Source: DATFYI01 sp035315125
GTDB taxonomy: Bacteria > Chloroflexota > Anaerolineae > Anaerolineales > Anaerolineaceae
Length of the DNA stretch: 12,420 nucleotides
Direction of reading: 5' to 3'
NCBI GenBank assembly: GCA_035315125.1
Contig: DATFYI010000180.1
Location: 1-12,420, forward strand
Numbering within the stretch: position 1 is the first letter of the stretch; each line of letters begins with the position of its first letter. Below the pieces are notes generated by a model, which had not been told where the DNA came from, searched no databases, and saw only the letters and a list, made by a program, of their open reading frames with translations. Of this stretch, positions 12,353 to 12,420 are shown in pieces. A program made the position numbers and the translations under genes.

Positions 12353-12420
12353 ATGGGACGCCAAAGATACGATGGAGTAGTTGAAGCTGTTCGATATGCC
12401 CCGGATGGCAAGCTTGCAAT
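12353..12420 (+). CDS. Hypothetical protein, N-terminal fragment cut by the window end
   Basis: Only 22 codons are visible, MGRQRYDGVVEAVRYAPDGK, then Leu-Ala, and the frame runs off the end. An in-frame stop at 12311 limits the start region, and the ATG at 12353 is the only ATG. A weak purine-rich site (GAGAAAG, about 12 bases or more upstream) precedes it. The RYDGVVEAVRYAPDGK pattern reminds me of a conserved uncharacterised Chloroflexota protein, but this is too short to assign. Confidence 0.5.
   Translation, partial: MGRQRYDGVVEAVRYAPDGKLA

Overview
The window looks like a chromosomal segment of a Chloroflexota bacterium, most likely an Anaerolineae relative. This is inferred from protein style, the indirect Gln/Asn-tRNA route (GatCAB) and heavy REP-type repeat content; no marker gene proves it. 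Nearly everything is coded on the minus strand. Only a tRNA-Pro and the first codons of a truncated hypothetical gene are on the plus strand, at the right edge.

Right to middle (12106 down to 3602, minus): a lipoprotein esterase, gatC, gatA, an M3 oligoendopeptidase, a sugar-1-phosphate nucleotidyltransferase-like protein, a 75-residue conserved-looking protein, a class I/II aminotransferase and gatB follow each other with small gaps or overlaps. They are probably one long transcription unit, perhaps with an internal start at gatC. All three GatCAB subunits (tRNA-dependent transamidation of Glu-tRNAGln and Asp-tRNAAsn) are present, but gatB is separated from gatCA by four genes.

Middle (2950-3601): no gene. 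It holds five units of an 89-bp repeat abutting gatB, then a leader with a strong minus-strand intrinsic terminator, then the ribosome binding site of a complete glutamate dehydrogenase gene (1663-2949).

Left (1-1662): a REP-associated tyrosine transposase (RAYT, HUH/Y1 family) flanked by inverted REP palindromes, each with the canonical GTAG head. On its right the REP is expanded into a second tandem array, also of 89-bp period. The left REP is read through by a short orphan reading frame, which is followed by a three-helix membrane protein; this pair looks like the remnant of an accessory locus. A REP of a different family sits at the left edge.

The genes are mainly housekeeping. The unusual content is the RAYT/REP unit with its array, the second 89-bp array, two candidate leaderless promoters (TATAAT 6-7 bases before an ATG), the separated gatB, and the orphan pair. 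I see no defence system, CRISPR array, prophage or biosynthetic cluster.
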